Source of the DNA: Spongiactinospora rosea
Lineage (GTDB): Bacteria > Actinomycetota > Actinomycetes > Streptosporangiales > Streptosporangiaceae
Reading direction: 5' to 3'
DNA length: 64,000 nucleotides
NCBI RefSeq assembly: GCF_003315795.1
Contig: NZ_QMEY01000008.1
Span: 186,001 to 250,000 of the forward strand
Positions 1 to 9,091 of the stretch are shown here, piece after piece. The stretch's first letter is position 1. Every line of letters starts with the position of its first letter. Both the position numbers and the translations under genes were made by a program. The notes beneath the pieces were generated by a model, which was not told the origin of the DNA, searched no databases, and saw only the letters and a list, made by a program, of their open reading frames with translations.

Positions 1-874
1 CGTCAGCTTCGACGTGCTGCCCGGCGAGACCCTGGGCATCGTCGGCGAATCGGGCTGCGGCAAGTCCAGCATGGGCCGGGCGGCCGTGCTGATGCCGCCG
101 CCCGCGTCCGGGTCGGTGGTCTTCGAGGGCCGCGACCTCACCGGGCTGCGCGGCGAGGAGCTGCGGCGCACCCGCCGCCGGATCCAGATGATCTTCCAGG
201 ACCCGATCTCGTCGCTCAATCCCCGGCGGCGGGTCGGCGACATCGTCACCGAGCCGATGGCGATCTGGAACGAGGGCGGCCCTCGGGAGCGCGCGGCCCG
301 CGCCCGCGAGGTGTTCGAGGCCGTCGGCCTGGACTATGACGCCGTCGCCGGACGCAGGCCGCACGAGTTCTCCGGGGGGCAGTGCCAGCGGATCAGCATC
401 GCGCGGGCGCTGGTGCTCGATCCGAAACTGCTCATCTGCGACGAACCGGTCTCGGCGCTGGACGTCTCGGTCCAGGCCCAGATCCTCAACCTGCTGGAGG
501 ACGCCAAGGCCCGCTTCGGCCTGTCCCTGGTGTTCATCGCGCACGACCTCGGCGTGGTCAAGAACGTCAGCGACCGGGTGGCCGTGATGTACCTCGGCCG
601 GCTGTGCGAGGTCGCGCCCGCCGAAGAGCTCTACCGGGCCCCGGCCCACCCCTACACCCGGGCGCTGCTGGACGCGGTGCCCGTGCCCGATCCGGCGGCC
701 CGGCCCGCCGGGTCCGATCCCGCGCTGGCCGGTGAGTTCCCCTCGCCGCTGGCGCCGCCCTCCGGGTGCCGCTTCCGCACCAGGTGCCCGCTCGCCACCG
801 GCCGGTGCGCCACGGAAGAGCCCCAGCTCCGCGAGGTACGGCCGGGCCGGCACGTGGCCTGCCATCACGCGTAG
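1..874 (+). CDS. Oligopeptide/dipeptide ABC transporter ATPase (5' partial)
   Basis: ATP-hydrolysing subunit of a peptide/nickel-type (family 5) ABC importer at the inner face of the membrane. The reading frame is open at the left edge (frame from base 2), so the true start lies outside the window. Visible in order: Walker A GESGCGKSS, Q-loop MIFQDP, signature SGGQCQRIS, Walker B LLICDEP followed by the D-loop SALD, and H-loop AHDL. The tail carries the OppF/DppF-type extension with AHPYTRALLDAVP and a cysteine-rich end (CRFRTRCP). The lipoprotein gene 51 bp downstream is the matching binding protein; permeases and a second ATPase would lie to the left. The substrate is inferred from context only and need not be a peptide. 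Confidence 0.93.
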   Translation, partial: VSFDVLPGETLGIVGESGCGKSSMGRAAVLMPPPASGSVVFEGRDLTGLRGEELRRTRRRIQMIFQDPISSLNPRRRVGDIVTEPMAIWNEGGPRERAARAREVFEAVGLDYDAVAGRRPHEFSGGQCQRISIARALVLDPKLLICDEPVSALDVSVQAQILNLLEDAKARFGLSLVFIAHDLGVVKNVSDRVAVMYLGRLCEVAPAEELYRAPAHPYTRALLDAVPVPDPAARPAGSDPALAGEFPSPLAPPSGCRFRTRCPLATGRCATEEPQLREVRPGRHVACHHA

Positions 875-925
875 CGCTCCCCATCGAAACACCATTTCCA
901 ACCCGTGGCTCAAGGAGCGACAGTG

Positions 926-2557
926 ATGGTTTCCCGCGACCCCATCGGCCGGAGGACACTACTGACATACGGCGGGGCCGGGCTGCTTCTGGCGGCCTGC
1001 GGCCCCGCGCCCGCCGCGAAGCCCGCCGTCCGGGCCACCGGCACGCCGCGCCGCGGCGGCCGGCTGGTCTTCGCCACCCAGGGCGAGGCGGGCGGCCTGG
1101 ACCCGGCCGCCACCCTGTTCGACCGCTCCGGCCACGTCTACGCCCGCGCGGTGTTCGACCGCCTGGCCGCGCTCGACGCGCAGGGCCGGGTCCGGCCGTA
1201 CGCCGCCCGGTCGATCACCCCCAACCGCGAGGCGACCCGCTGGACGATCGAGCTGCGGCCGGGGATGACCTTCCACGACGGCGAGCCGTTCGACGCCGCC
1301 GCGGTCAAGACCAACTTCGACGCGCAGCGCGACCACGACTTCCTCGGACTGCTGCTCGGGCCGATCGAGGCGACCCGGGTGACCGGCGAGCACACGCTGG
1401 TCGTCGAGATGAAGGAGCCGTGGTCGGCCTTCGACAGCTACCTGACCGGCTATCCGGGCGCGCAGCTCGGGTACGTGGCCTCGCCGAAGACGATCGGCAA
1501 GGGCGGCGACCCACGGCATCCGGTCGGGTCCGGCCCGTTCGTGTTCAAGGAGTGGCAGGCCGACGACCATCTCACCCTGACCCGCAACGAGCGGTACTGG
1601 CGGCGCGGCCTGCCCTATCTCGACCAGGTCACGTTCCGGCCCATCCCCGACCCGCTGGCCAGGGAGAACGCCCTGCGGGCCGGCGACATCGACGCCCTGC
1701 ACTCCCAGGACGCCCAGACGATCGCGGCCTTCCGCGGCGAGCAGGGCTTCACGCTGGCCGACGACCTGAGCACCACGTTCGGGCAGAAGGACATCACGCT
1801 GGTCGCGCTGAACGTGTCCCGCGCTCCCCTGAACGACCTGCGCGTCCGGCAGGCGCTGGCCTGCGCCACGGACGCCACGAAGTACAGCAAGGTGATCGAC
1901 AAGGGGCTGGCCCCGGTCATGGACGGCCTGTTCCAGCGCGGCTCGCCGTACCACGCGGGCTCGCCGTACCCGGCGTACGACGTGGAGCGGGCCAAGCGCC
2001 TGGTCGCGGAGTACGAGCGGGAGCGGGGCCCGCTGCCGCCGATCAAGGTGACGATCCAGACCACCCCCCGCGACATCACCGCCTTCTCCCTGATTCAGGG
2101 CATGTGGCGGCAGGCCGGGATCGAGAGCGCGCCGGTGCAGGTGTCCAAGGACAACTTCGGGGAGGTGCTGCTGGGCGGCGGCTACGAGGCGGTCATCGGC
2201 GCGTTCTTCGGCGCGGGCGACCCGGACCAGAACGCGCTCTACTTCAGCTCCGGCAGCGCCGCCCCCAACGGCGAGCCCGCCCTGAACTTCACCCGCAACC
2301 GTGACAAGGCGATCGACGCCGCGCTCGCCGAGGGCCGTCAGGCCACCGGCGCGGCCGAGCGGCAGGCCGCCTACCGGGCGCTGAACGAGCGGCTGAACAC
2401 CGCGCTGCCGTTCGTGTGGCTGGACGCCACGCCGTACTCGCTGGTGACCAGGCCCGACGTGGGCGGACTGCTCGAACCGGCGCTCCCCGACGGCGGGCGC
2501 GAGCTCGGGCTGCTGCGCGGCGTCGTGAACGTCACGACCGCCTGGCGAGCGAGGTGA
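926..2557 (+). CDS. ABC transporter substrate-binding lipoprotein, family 5
   Basis: Extracellular solute-binding protein of about 543 residues, lipid-anchored at the lipobox LLAAC near residue 25 after a short RR-containing n-region (GRRTLLTYGG). The body has the family 5 (DppA/OppA) pattern, including RGGRLVFATQGEAGGLDP, the LRPGMTFHDGEPFDAA block and the DLRVRQALACATD helix. Start chosen at ATG 926 because AAGGAG at 912-917 sits 8 nt upstream; GTG 923 and GTG 905 are alternatives. It follows the ATPase gene directly and feeds the same importer. The ligand is unknown; the downstream oxidases and aldolases suggest a sugar-derived or lactone-like compound rather than a peptide. Confidence 0.9.
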   Translation: MVSRDPIGRRTLLTYGGAGLLLAACGPAPAAKPAVRATGTPRRGGRLVFATQGEAGGLDPAATLFDRSGHVYARAVFDRLAALDAQGRVRPYAARSITPNREATRWTIELRPGMTFHDGEPFDAAAVKTNFDAQRDHDFLGLLLGPIEATRVTGEHTLVVEMKEPWSAFDSYLTGYPGAQLGYVASPKTIGKGGDPRHPVGSGPFVFKEWQADDHLTLTRNERYWRRGLPYLDQVTFRPIPDPLARENALRAGDIDALHSQDAQTIAAFRGEQGFTLADDLSTTFGQKDITLVALNVSRAPLNDLRVRQALACATDATKYSKVIDKGLAPVMDGLFQRGSPYHAGSPYPAYDVERAKRLVAEYERERGPLPPIKVTIQTTPRDITAFSLIQGMWRQAGIESAPVQVSKDNFGEVLLGGGYEAVIGAFFGAGDPDQNALYFSSGSAAPNGEPALNFTRNRDKAIDAALAEGRQATGAAERQAAYRALNERLNTALPFVWLDATPYSLVTRPDVGGLLEPALPDGGRELGLLRGVVNVTTAWRAR

Positions 2558-2597
2558 GAAGCTTGCGGGGAAAGTTAATCCGGAATAACATAAATCC

Positions 2598-3098
2598 ATG
2601 ATAGCGCCCTTCCCCAATTGGCCCGCCGACTTCGTCCAGCGGATGGACGGCCGGGCCTGCGCGTGCGGCTCCGCCCCCGCGCCGGGCGACTCCGACGACC
2701 GGATCCGCGTCTACGCGGGCCGCGTCTCCGACGCTTACCTGATGCGGCACGCGGCCCAGCGCGGCTACGCGGTCGTCGCCTGGAAGAACGGCCACGCCGC
2801 CGAGCCGGCCGACCTGGCGCCCGGCGACGCCGACCGCTACGGCCGGGAGGTCCTGCTGGTCGGCACGGCCGTCCAGCGGCACTTCGCCGCCCTGAAGATC
2901 AACTACCTGACACTCGGCAACCAGACCCCGCACCTGCACACCAACGTGGTGGCCCGCTACACCGACGACGTGGCGCCGGGCGCGCTGCTCGACCCGGTCG
3001 GCGCGGCCCTGCCCGAGGAGCAGTGGCGGGCCGACGCGGCGGAGCTGCGGGCACTGCTCGCCCCCGGCTCCGCGCTCGTGCGGCACTGGGACGAATGA
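2598..3098 (+). CDS. HIT-like (histidine triad family) protein
   Basis: Small cytoplasmic protein of 166 residues resembling HIT-family nucleotide hydrolases or transferases. The recognisable part is the block NYLTLGNQTPHLHTNVVARY near residues 100-120, which aligns with the H-x-H-x-H-x-x active-site strand and its following turn. Here the third histidine position is Asn (HLHTN), so classical catalysis may be altered. An N-terminal CxC (ACACGS) is also visible. It lies between the importer genes and the hydroxyacid dehydrogenase on the same strand, and its role in the cluster is unclear. The family call rests on one motif plus overall size. Confidence 0.6.
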   Translation: MIAPFPNWPADFVQRMDGRACACGSAPAPGDSDDRIRVYAGRVSDAYLMRHAAQRGYAVVAWKNGHAAEPADLAPGDADRYGREVLLVGTAVQRHFAALKINYLTLGNQTPHLHTNVVARYTDDVAPGALLDPVGAALPEEQWRADAAELRALLAPGSALVRHWDE

Positions 3099-3120
3099 TG
3101 ATCAATACCCCGAGGTGATG

Positions 3121-4086
3121 ATGTCCCGAATCGTGTGCCTGAGCCCGCTCACCGAAGATCAGGTGCGCGGCCTGGCGAAGGGCTTCGACGTCGAAGCCGT
3201 GGTCCTGCCCGGCGGCTCCACCCCCGAGGAGGTGCGCGCCGCCGTGGCCGACGCCGACATCGTGATCGGTGACGGCCTGCACCGCTATCACCTCGACGCC
3301 GGCATCCTCGCCGCCATGCGGCGCTGCCGCCTGGTCCAGCAGCCGTCCGTCGGCTTCGACGGGATCGACGTGGAGAGCGCCGCCCGGCTCGGCATCCCGG
3401 TGTCCAACAGCGCCGGGTACAACCTCGACTCGGTCGCCGACTGGGTCGTCATGGCGGTCCTCAACCTGATCAGGCACGGGGCCTGGGGCGATCGGCAGAT
3501 GCGCGCGGGCGAGTGGCCGATGCTCAAGATGCTGGGCCGGGAGCTGGGCGCGCTGACCGTGGGTCTGGTCGGCGTTGGCAACACCGGCGGCGCGGTCGCC
3601 GACCGGCTGCGCGCGTTCGGCTCCCGCGTCCTCTTCTACGACGTGGTGCCGCGCAGCGTCACCGGCGCGGAGTCCTGCGAGCTGAACGAGGTGCTGGCCC
3701 GCTCCGACGTCGTCTCGGTGCACGTTCCGCTGGACGCCTCGACCCGCGGGCTGATCGACACCGCGGCCATCGAGCGGATGAAGCAGGGCGCCTACCTGAT
3801 CAACAGCAGCCGCGGCCCGGTCGTGGACGAGGAGGCCCTGATCGCGGCGCTGAAGTCCGGCAGGCTCGCCGCCGCCGCGCTCGACGTCTTCGCCACCGAA
3901 CCGCTCCCGGCCGACTCCGAGCTGCGCCGCCTGGAGAACGTCTTCATGACGCCGCACGCGGCGGCGTTCACCCGTGACGCCAACGAACGCGTGCTCGCCA
4001 TCGTCGCGGCCAACATCCGCCGCGTCCTTTCCGGCGAGCCGCCGTTCAACGTCGTCAACACCGCTCGTCCCCAGCAGGAGAACTAA
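3121..4086 (+). CDS. D-isomer-specific 2-hydroxyacid dehydrogenase
   Basis: NAD(P)-dependent dehydrogenase of 321 residues that should interconvert a 2-oxoacid and a 2-hydroxyacid in the cytoplasm. The Rossmann motif GLVGVGNTGG lies near the middle. The catalytic set is present: Arg in NSSRGPVVDEEAL, Glu in ATEPLP, and His in TPHAAAFT. The length fits the family. Start taken at the third of three consecutive start codons (GTG 3115, ATG 3118, ATG 3121), with GAGG at 3112-3115 as a weak Shine-Dalgarno. Its stop overlaps the next start by one base (TAATG at 4084-4088), so it is translationally coupled to the aldolase gene. The exact hydroxyacid cannot be read from sequence. Confidence 0.9.
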   Translation: MSRIVCLSPLTEDQVRGLAKGFDVEAVVLPGGSTPEEVRAAVADADIVIGDGLHRYHLDAGILAAMRRCRLVQQPSVGFDGIDVESAARLGIPVSNSAGYNLDSVADWVVMAVLNLIRHGAWGDRQMRAGEWPMLKMLGRELGALTVGLVGVGNTGGAVADRLRAFGSRVLFYDVVPRSVTGAESCELNEVLARSDVVSVHVPLDASTRGLIDTAAIERMKQGAYLINSSRGPVVDEEALIAALKSGRLAAAALDVFATEPLPADSELRRLENVFMTPHAAAFTRDANERVLAIVAANIRRVLSGEPPFNVVNTARPQQEN

Positions 4087-4790
4087 TGACCGACAACGTG
4101 CTGGCGGCGCTCGCCCGCTACGACACCCCGACGGTGTGCAACGCCATCGAGACGTTCGACATCCGCTCGCGCGACGAGGGCTTCGCCAGTTCCGAGATCC
4201 GCTGCGTGTTCCCCGACCTCGGGGTCATGGTCGGCTACGCCGCCACGGCCACCATCCGGGGGCGCGGCACGCCGGAGCACGACTACGGCGTGGAGCCGCT
4301 GGTCGCGCACCTGGTCCAGGTGCCGGGGCCGCGCGTCGTCGTCGTCCAGGACCTCGATGACCAGCCGGGCCACGGATCACTGTGGGGCGAGGTGTCAGCC
4401 AACCTGTTCACCAAGCTGGACTGCCTGGGCGCGGTCACCAACGGCTGCGTGCGCGACCTGACCGAGGCCCACGACCTGGGCTTCCGCTTCTTCTCCGGCA
4501 GCGTCGGGGTCTCCCACGCCAACGTGCGCGTGGAGTCGGCGGGCGAGCCGGTGCGGATCGGCGGCCTCACCGTGCGGCCGGGCGACATCATCCACGCCGA
4601 CCAGCACGGCGTCCTCGTGGTGCCCGCCGAGATCGCCGCCGACGTACCGGCCGCGGCCGACCGGATCGTCGCCCAGGAGCAGAAGCTGATCGGCTGGATG
4701 CGCTCGCCGCAGTTCAGCATGAACGGCCTGGCCGACGCCTGGCGGCAGGCCACCGAAGCGGACACCAAGGAGACCGGAAATGTCAGCTGA
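4086..4790 (+). CDS. RraA-like aldolase/decarboxylase
   Basis: Protein of 234 residues in the RraA/HMG-CHA aldolase fold, a class II pyruvate aldolase family that needs a divalent metal and also includes RraA, the inhibitor of RNase E. The family signature is clear: GSLWGEVSA, then the AVTNGCVRD loop with the conserved Arg-Asp, and GDIIHADQHGV near residue 165. Members in catabolic clusters cleave 4-hydroxy-2-oxoacids or decarboxylate oxaloacetate-like compounds, which suits the neighbouring dehydrogenase and oxidase genes. It overlaps the upstream gene by 1 nt and the downstream gene by 11 nt. Given the operon, an enzymatic role is more likely than RNase E regulation. Confidence 0.87.
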   Translation: MTDNVLAALARYDTPTVCNAIETFDIRSRDEGFASSEIRCVFPDLGVMVGYAATATIRGRGTPEHDYGVEPLVAHLVQVPGPRVVVVQDLDDQPGHGSLWGEVSANLFTKLDCLGAVTNGCVRDLTEAHDLGFRFFSGSVGVSHANVRVESAGEPVRIGGLTVRPGDIIHADQHGVLVVPAEIAADVPAAADRIVAQEQKLIGWMRSPQFSMNGLADAWRQATEADTKETGNVS

Positions 4791-5562
4791 GCCGGACGAG
4801 GGCGGCGACGGGCGGTCCGTGCCCTCACGCCGGGCCCTGTTGTCCACCGCGGGCGGGGTGGTCGCGGGCGGCGCGATCGGCGTCGGCGGCGTCGTGACCG
4901 GCGGCAGCGCGCTCGCGGAGCGCAAGCCCAAGCCGCCCACGACCAAGGTGCTGGACGACCCGCCCCCGCCGCTGCGGGTGCTCACCGATGCCGAGGCGGC
5001 GACGGTGACCGCGATGGCCGAGCGCGTCTTTCCCGCAGACCCCGACGGCGACGGCGCGGCCGAGGCGGGCGTGACCCACTACATCGACGGACGGCTCGCC
5101 GGGGCCTGGGGCGACGGCGACCGGATGTACCTCCGGGGGCCGTTCTTCGAGCCGGAGCACGAAGGGCACGGCTACCAGCTCCCGCTCACCCCGCGCGAGG
5201 TCTACGAGCGCGCGCTGCGGGCGATCGACACGTACTGCAGGACGAAGTACGCCGGCAAGGCGTTCCCCGCGCTGACCACCGCCCAGCAGGACGCGGTGAT
5301 GACCGCGCTGGAGAAGGGCCAGGTCGATCTCGGGCTGGCGACCGGCGCGCACGGGTTCACCTCGGCCTCGTTCTTCGCGATGTTCCTGCGCAACGTCACC
5401 GAGGGGCTGTTCTGCGACCCCATGCACGACGGCAACCGCGACATGGTCGGCTGGCTCTGGCTGGGCTTCCCCGGCGACCCGGTGGCCTACGGCGACCGGT
5501 ACGGCGGGCTCATCGGCCGCTGGAACGAGCCGTACAACGTCTATCCGAAGGGAGTCCGGTAG
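4780..5562 (+). CDS. Gluconate 2-dehydrogenase subunit 3 family protein, Tat-exported
   Basis: Small (gamma) subunit partner of a GMC flavoprotein, 260 residues. The N-terminus has an SRRALLSTAGG twin-arginine signal followed by a hydrophobic Gly/Val/Ala-rich stretch, so export by Tat is expected, probably carrying the large subunit along because that protein has no signal of its own. The body matches the subunit 3 family: LTDAEAATVTAMAERVFP near residue 70, and the tail WLWLGFPGDPVAYGDRYGG. Start ATG 4780 lies inside the end of the aldolase gene with AAGGAG just upstream. The next gene starts immediately after its stop, which supports a two-subunit enzyme. Confidence 0.88.
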   Translation: MSAEPDEGGDGRSVPSRRALLSTAGGVVAGGAIGVGGVVTGGSALAERKPKPPTTKVLDDPPPPLRVLTDAEAATVTAMAERVFPADPDGDGAAEAGVTHYIDGRLAGAWGDGDRMYLRGPFFEPEHEGHGYQLPLTPREVYERALRAIDTYCRTKYAGKAFPALTTAQQDAVMTALEKGQVDLGLATGAHGFTSASFFAMFLRNVTEGLFCDPMHDGNRDMVGWLWLGFPGDPVAYGDRYGGLIGRWNEPYNVYPKGVR

Positions 5563-7317
5563 ATGGCCGGGCGAACGACGCTGCCGAAGGTCGACGTGGT
5601 CTGCGTCGGAGTGGGCTGGGCGGGCGGGATCATGGCCGCCGAGCTGGCCAAGGCCGGGCTGAGCGTGGTGGGTCTGGAGCGCGGCGGGCCGCGCGGCGTC
5701 GAGGACTTCGCGCACGGGCACGACGAGCTGCGGTACGCGGTGGACCGCGAGCTGATGCAGAACGTCGCGTCCGAGACCTGGACACTGCGGCACGACGTCA
5801 ACGACCGCGCCCTGCCGATCCGCAGGCTCGGCTCGTTCGCGCCCGCCTACGGCGTGGGCGGCTCGGGGGTGTCCTGGGCCGGGCAGACCTGGCGGTTCAA
5901 CCCCAGGGACTTCGAGATCCGCAGCCGCACGATCGCACGCTACGGCGCGGGCGCGATCCCCGCCGACATGACGATCCAGGACTGGGGCATCACCTACGAC
6001 GACCTGGAGCCGTACTACGACAAGTTCGAGTACATGGCGGGCATCAGCGGCAAGGCGGGCAACATCAAGGGCACCAAGGTGCCCGGCGGCAACCCGTTCG
6101 AGGGGCCGCGCAGCCGTGACTTCCCGCTCCCGCCGCTGATCGAGTCCTACGCCGGGTCGGTGTTCCGCGAGGCCGCGGCCAAGGTGGGCTACAAGCCGTT
6201 CCCCGGTCCCGCGGGCGCGCTGTCCAAGCCGTACACCAACCCGGACGGCATGTCCCGGCCCGGCTGCACCTACTGCGGCTTCACCGGGCACTTCGGCTGC
6301 CACATCGGCGCCAAGAGCGACCCGACGCTGACGGTGATCCCCACCGCCCAGAAGACCGGCCGGTTCGAGCTGCGCACCAACGCCCAGGTGATCGAGATCC
6401 TGCACGACGGCGGGCGGGCCACCGGCGTGCGCTACTACGACGCCAGCGGCGCGGTCCGCGACCAGCCCGCCGACGTCGTGGTGCTCACCGCCTTCACCCT
6501 GAACAACTGCCGGCTGCTGCTGCTGTCCAAGATGGGCAAGCCGTACGACCCGGCCACCGGCGAGGGCGTCATCGGCCGCAACTACTGCTACCAGTCCGAC
6601 GGCGCGGGCGCGATGGCCTACTTCAAGGACAAGGACTTCAAGCCGTACATGGTCGCCTGTGGCAGCGCCATCGCCATCGACGACCTCAACGGCGACAACT
6701 TCGACCACACCGGGCTCGGCTTCATCGGCGGCGGCCTGATCAAGGTCGGCAGCAACCCGACGACGCCGATCAACGCGGTCCTCGCCCCGCCCGGCACCCC
6801 GACCTGGGGCCTTGAGTGGAAGAAGGCGATCCGCAAGCACTACGCGCACTCGCTGATCATCGGCGCGCAGGGCGAGAGCCCCGCCTACCGGGGCCACTAC
6901 CTCAGCCTCGACCCCAACTACCGGGACGCCTACGGCCTGCCGCTGGTGCGCATCACCTTCGACTGGGAGCCGAACGAGCGCAAGATGGTCGCCTACCTGG
7001 GCGAGAAGCTCAAGGAGATCGCCACCGCGATGAACCCCGACTCGTTCGTGGCCGGTGGCGTGCTCGCCGAGCACTACGACGGCAACTCATACCAGTCCAC
7101 CCACAACACCGGTGGCGTGATCATGGGCGCCGACCCGCGCACCTCGGCCGTCAACAACTACCTGCAGATGTGGGACTTCCCGAACACCTTCGTGGTCGGC
7201 GCGTCCGCATTCCCGCAGAACGCCGGCTACAACCCCACCGGCACCGTGGGCGCGCTCGCCTACCGGGCGGTGGACGGCGTCCTGCGCTACCGCAAGAACC
7301 CCGGCCCGCTCGCCTGA
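5563..7317 (+). CDS. GMC family FAD-dependent oxidoreductase (large subunit)
   Basis: Flavoprotein of 584 residues that oxidises an alcohol or sugar hydroxyl. The N-terminus has the FAD dinucleotide-binding GVGWAGGIMAAELAKAG followed by the acidic LERG. The GMC_oxred_C half ends with HNTGGVIMGADP, NNYLQMWDFPNTFVVGASAFPQN and NPTGTVGALAYRAVDGV, which hold the conserved active-site His and Asn. A CTYCGFTGHFGCH cysteine cluster near residue 240 is typical of gluconate/2-ketogluconate dehydrogenase large subunits. Directly downstream of the Tat-exported small subunit, it probably rides to the cell exterior as a complex. A cytochrome c electron-acceptor subunit is not encoded next to it. The substrate is unknown. 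Confidence 0.9.
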   Translation: MAGRTTLPKVDVVCVGVGWAGGIMAAELAKAGLSVVGLERGGPRGVEDFAHGHDELRYAVDRELMQNVASETWTLRHDVNDRALPIRRLGSFAPAYGVGGSGVSWAGQTWRFNPRDFEIRSRTIARYGAGAIPADMTIQDWGITYDDLEPYYDKFEYMAGISGKAGNIKGTKVPGGNPFEGPRSRDFPLPPLIESYAGSVFREAAAKVGYKPFPGPAGALSKPYTNPDGMSRPGCTYCGFTGHFGCHIGAKSDPTLTVIPTAQKTGRFELRTNAQVIEILHDGGRATGVRYYDASGAVRDQPADVVVLTAFTLNNCRLLLLSKMGKPYDPATGEGVIGRNYCYQSDGAGAMAYFKDKDFKPYMVACGSAIAIDDLNGDNFDHTGLGFIGGGLIKVGSNPTTPINAVLAPPGTPTWGLEWKKAIRKHYAHSLIIGAQGESPAYRGHYLSLDPNYRDAYGLPLVRITFDWEPNERKMVAYLGEKLKEIATAMNPDSFVAGGVLAEHYDGNSYQSTHNTGGVIMGADPRTSAVNNYLQMWDFPNTFVVGASAFPQNAGYNPTGTVGALAYRAVDGVLRYRKNPGPLA

Positions 7318-7345
7318 CGCGGCCCAGGGCAGATCAGACAGGAGC

Positions 7346-8116
7346 ATGACGGTGAAAGGTCTGACGGGCAAGGTGGCCGTCATCACCGGGGGCGCGTCCG
7401 GCATCGGTCTCGCCACCGCGGCGGCGTTCGCCGAACGAGGCGTCTCGGTCGCCATCGCCGACATCGACGAGGAGGCCGGGCGCAAGGCCGAGAGCCTGCT
7501 CGGCGAGCGGGCGCTGTTCGTCCGCGCGGACGTCAGCGACGAACAGCAGATCAACGGGCTGATGCGGGCCGCCGCGACCCGGTTCGGCCGGCTGGACATC
7601 CTGGTCAACAGCGCCGTGGCGCTGGTGGCCAAGGGCGTCGAGGCGACCCCGGAGGAGTGGGGGCGGGCGTTCGCCACCAACGTCTTCGGCTACGCGCTGT
7701 GCGCCAAGCACGCGCTGCCGTACATGCGCGAGCAGGGCGGCGGGGCGATCGTGAACATCTCCTCCATCTCCGCGCTCATCGCCCAGCCCGACCGGATCAC
7801 CTACAGCGCGGGCAAGGGCGCGCTGCAGAGCCTGACCCGCGGCCTCGCCCTCGACCTCGCCGCCGACGGGGTCCGGGTGAACGCGGTCTGCCCCGGCACG
7901 ATCTGGACGCCGCCCAACGAGGCGTACCTCGGGGCGACGATGGGCCTGGACCGGGCCGGGGCCGACGTACACCCGGCGGTCGGCGGGGAGGCCATGCTGC
8001 GCCGGGTCGGCGGCCCGGAGGAGGTGGCCGAGGCGGTGGTCTTCCTGGCCTCGGACTCGGCGAGTTTCATCACCGCGGCGAGTCTCGTGGTGGACGGCGG
8101 CCAGACCGCCAGGTGA
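7346..8116 (+). CDS. SDR family oxidoreductase
   Basis: Classical short-chain dehydrogenase of 256 residues. Cofactor motif TGGASGIG lies near residue 13, DVSDE follows, the NNAG equivalent is reduced to VNSAVAL, the catalytic Ser is in NISSISAL, and YSAGK provides the Tyr-x-x-x-Lys pair. The C-terminal SASFITAASLVVDGGQTAR is the standard ending. An acidic residue after the second strand (ADIDEE) suggests NAD(H) preference. Start ATG 7346 follows AGGAG. It sits 28 bp after the GMC oxidase and 19 bp before the hydrolase gene, within the same catabolic operon. Confidence 0.92.
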   Translation: MTVKGLTGKVAVITGGASGIGLATAAAFAERGVSVAIADIDEEAGRKAESLLGERALFVRADVSDEQQINGLMRAAATRFGRLDILVNSAVALVAKGVEATPEEWGRAFATNVFGYALCAKHALPYMREQGGGAIVNISSISALIAQPDRITYSAGKGALQSLTRGLALDLAADGVRVNAVCPGTIWTPPNEAYLGATMGLDRAGADVHPAVGGEAMLRRVGGPEEVAEAVVFLASDSASFITAASLVVDGGQTAR

Positions 8117-8135
8117 GCGGAGAAGAGGTACCGGC

Positions 8136-9080
8136 ATGACATTGATCGAAACCGTCGCGGGGCCGGTCGAGCACACCGAGCTCGGCCGTACCCTCGCCCA
8201 CGAACAACTGCTCACGGTGAGCGAACCGCTGCTCACCCAGTTCCCTCACCTGTACGACCGGGAGGCCATGTACACCGCGGCGGTGGAGACCGTCCGCGGG
8301 GTGCAGGCCCACGGCGTGCGCACGATCATCGACCCGTGCGTGGCGATGCTCGGCCGCGACGTGGCCTTCCACGCCCGGGTCGCCGCGGAGACCGGCGTCA
8401 ACCTGGTCGTGGCCACCGGCCTGTACACCTACAACGTGCTGCCGCCCTACTTCCAGTGGCGCGACGCCGACGCCCTCGCCGACGCGCTCGTGCACGACAT
8501 CGAGCAGGGCATCCAGGGCACCTCGATCAAGGCCGCGTTCATCAAGTGCGCGACCGACGAACCGGGCATCACGCCCGACGTGGAGAAGGTGCTCCGCGCG
8601 TCGGCCAGGGCCCACCTGCGCACCGGCCGGCCGATCATGGCGCACTCGCACGCGGCCACCCGCACCGGCCTGGAACAGGCCCGCATCTTCCGCGAGGAGG
8701 GCGTGGACCTGCGCGCGGTGCAGATCGCGCACACCGGCGACAGCGACGACCTCGGCTACATCGAGGAACTGCTCGACCTCGGCGTGTGGATCGGCATGGA
8801 CCGCTTCGGCGTCGAGGGCCTGCTGTCCCTCGAACGGCGGGCGGCGACCGTCGCCAAGCTGTGCGCCCGCGGCCACACCGGCCGGATGATGCTGTCCCAG
8901 GACTACTCGGCCTTCAACGACTGGGTTCCGGCCGACAAGCTCGCCCTGTTCGCCCCGGCATGGTCGATGACCCTGCTGTTCGAGACCGTGCTCCCGCGCC
9001 TGGCCGAACTCGGCGTCGGCCACGACCAGATCGACGAGATGCTGGAGCGCAATCCCGCCGCCTGGCTGAGCGGAAGCTGA
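8136..9080 (+). CDS. Phosphotriesterase-family hydrolase (lactonase-like)
   Basis: TIM-barrel metal-dependent hydrolase of 314 residues. The start TVAGPVEHTELGRTLAHE is the family hallmark. Metal-ligand equivalents are Lys (carboxylated in the family) in TSIKAAFIKC, His in PIMAHSHA, His in IAHTGDSDD and Asp in SQDYSAF. The first site is unusual: the usual H-x-H reads HEQ (residues about 22-24), so one canonical histidine ligand is Gln. Many family members are lactonases, which would fit opening of a lactone formed by the upstream GMC oxidase. Start ATG 8136 has AGAGG upstream; the next gene follows after 11 bp with AAGGAG overlapping this stop. Confidence 0.85.
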   Translation: MTLIETVAGPVEHTELGRTLAHEQLLTVSEPLLTQFPHLYDREAMYTAAVETVRGVQAHGVRTIIDPCVAMLGRDVAFHARVAAETGVNLVVATGLYTYNVLPPYFQWRDADALADALVHDIEQGIQGTSIKAAFIKCATDEPGITPDVEKVLRASARAHLRTGRPIMAHSHAATRTGLEQARIFREEGVDLRAVQIAHTGDSDDLGYIEELLDLGVWIGMDRFGVEGLLSLERRAATVAKLCARGHTGRMMLSQDYSAFNDWVPADKLALFAPAWSMTLLFETVLPRLAELGVGHDQIDEMLERNPAAWLSGS

Positions 9081-9091
9081 AGGAGACCCAG

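Noticed and set aside
4825..7074. A 749-codon minus-strand open frame opposite the GMC oxidase genes
   Set aside because: It is a GC-bias shadow: low-complexity His/Gly/Arg/Val composition, no domain, fully antisense to two clear genes.
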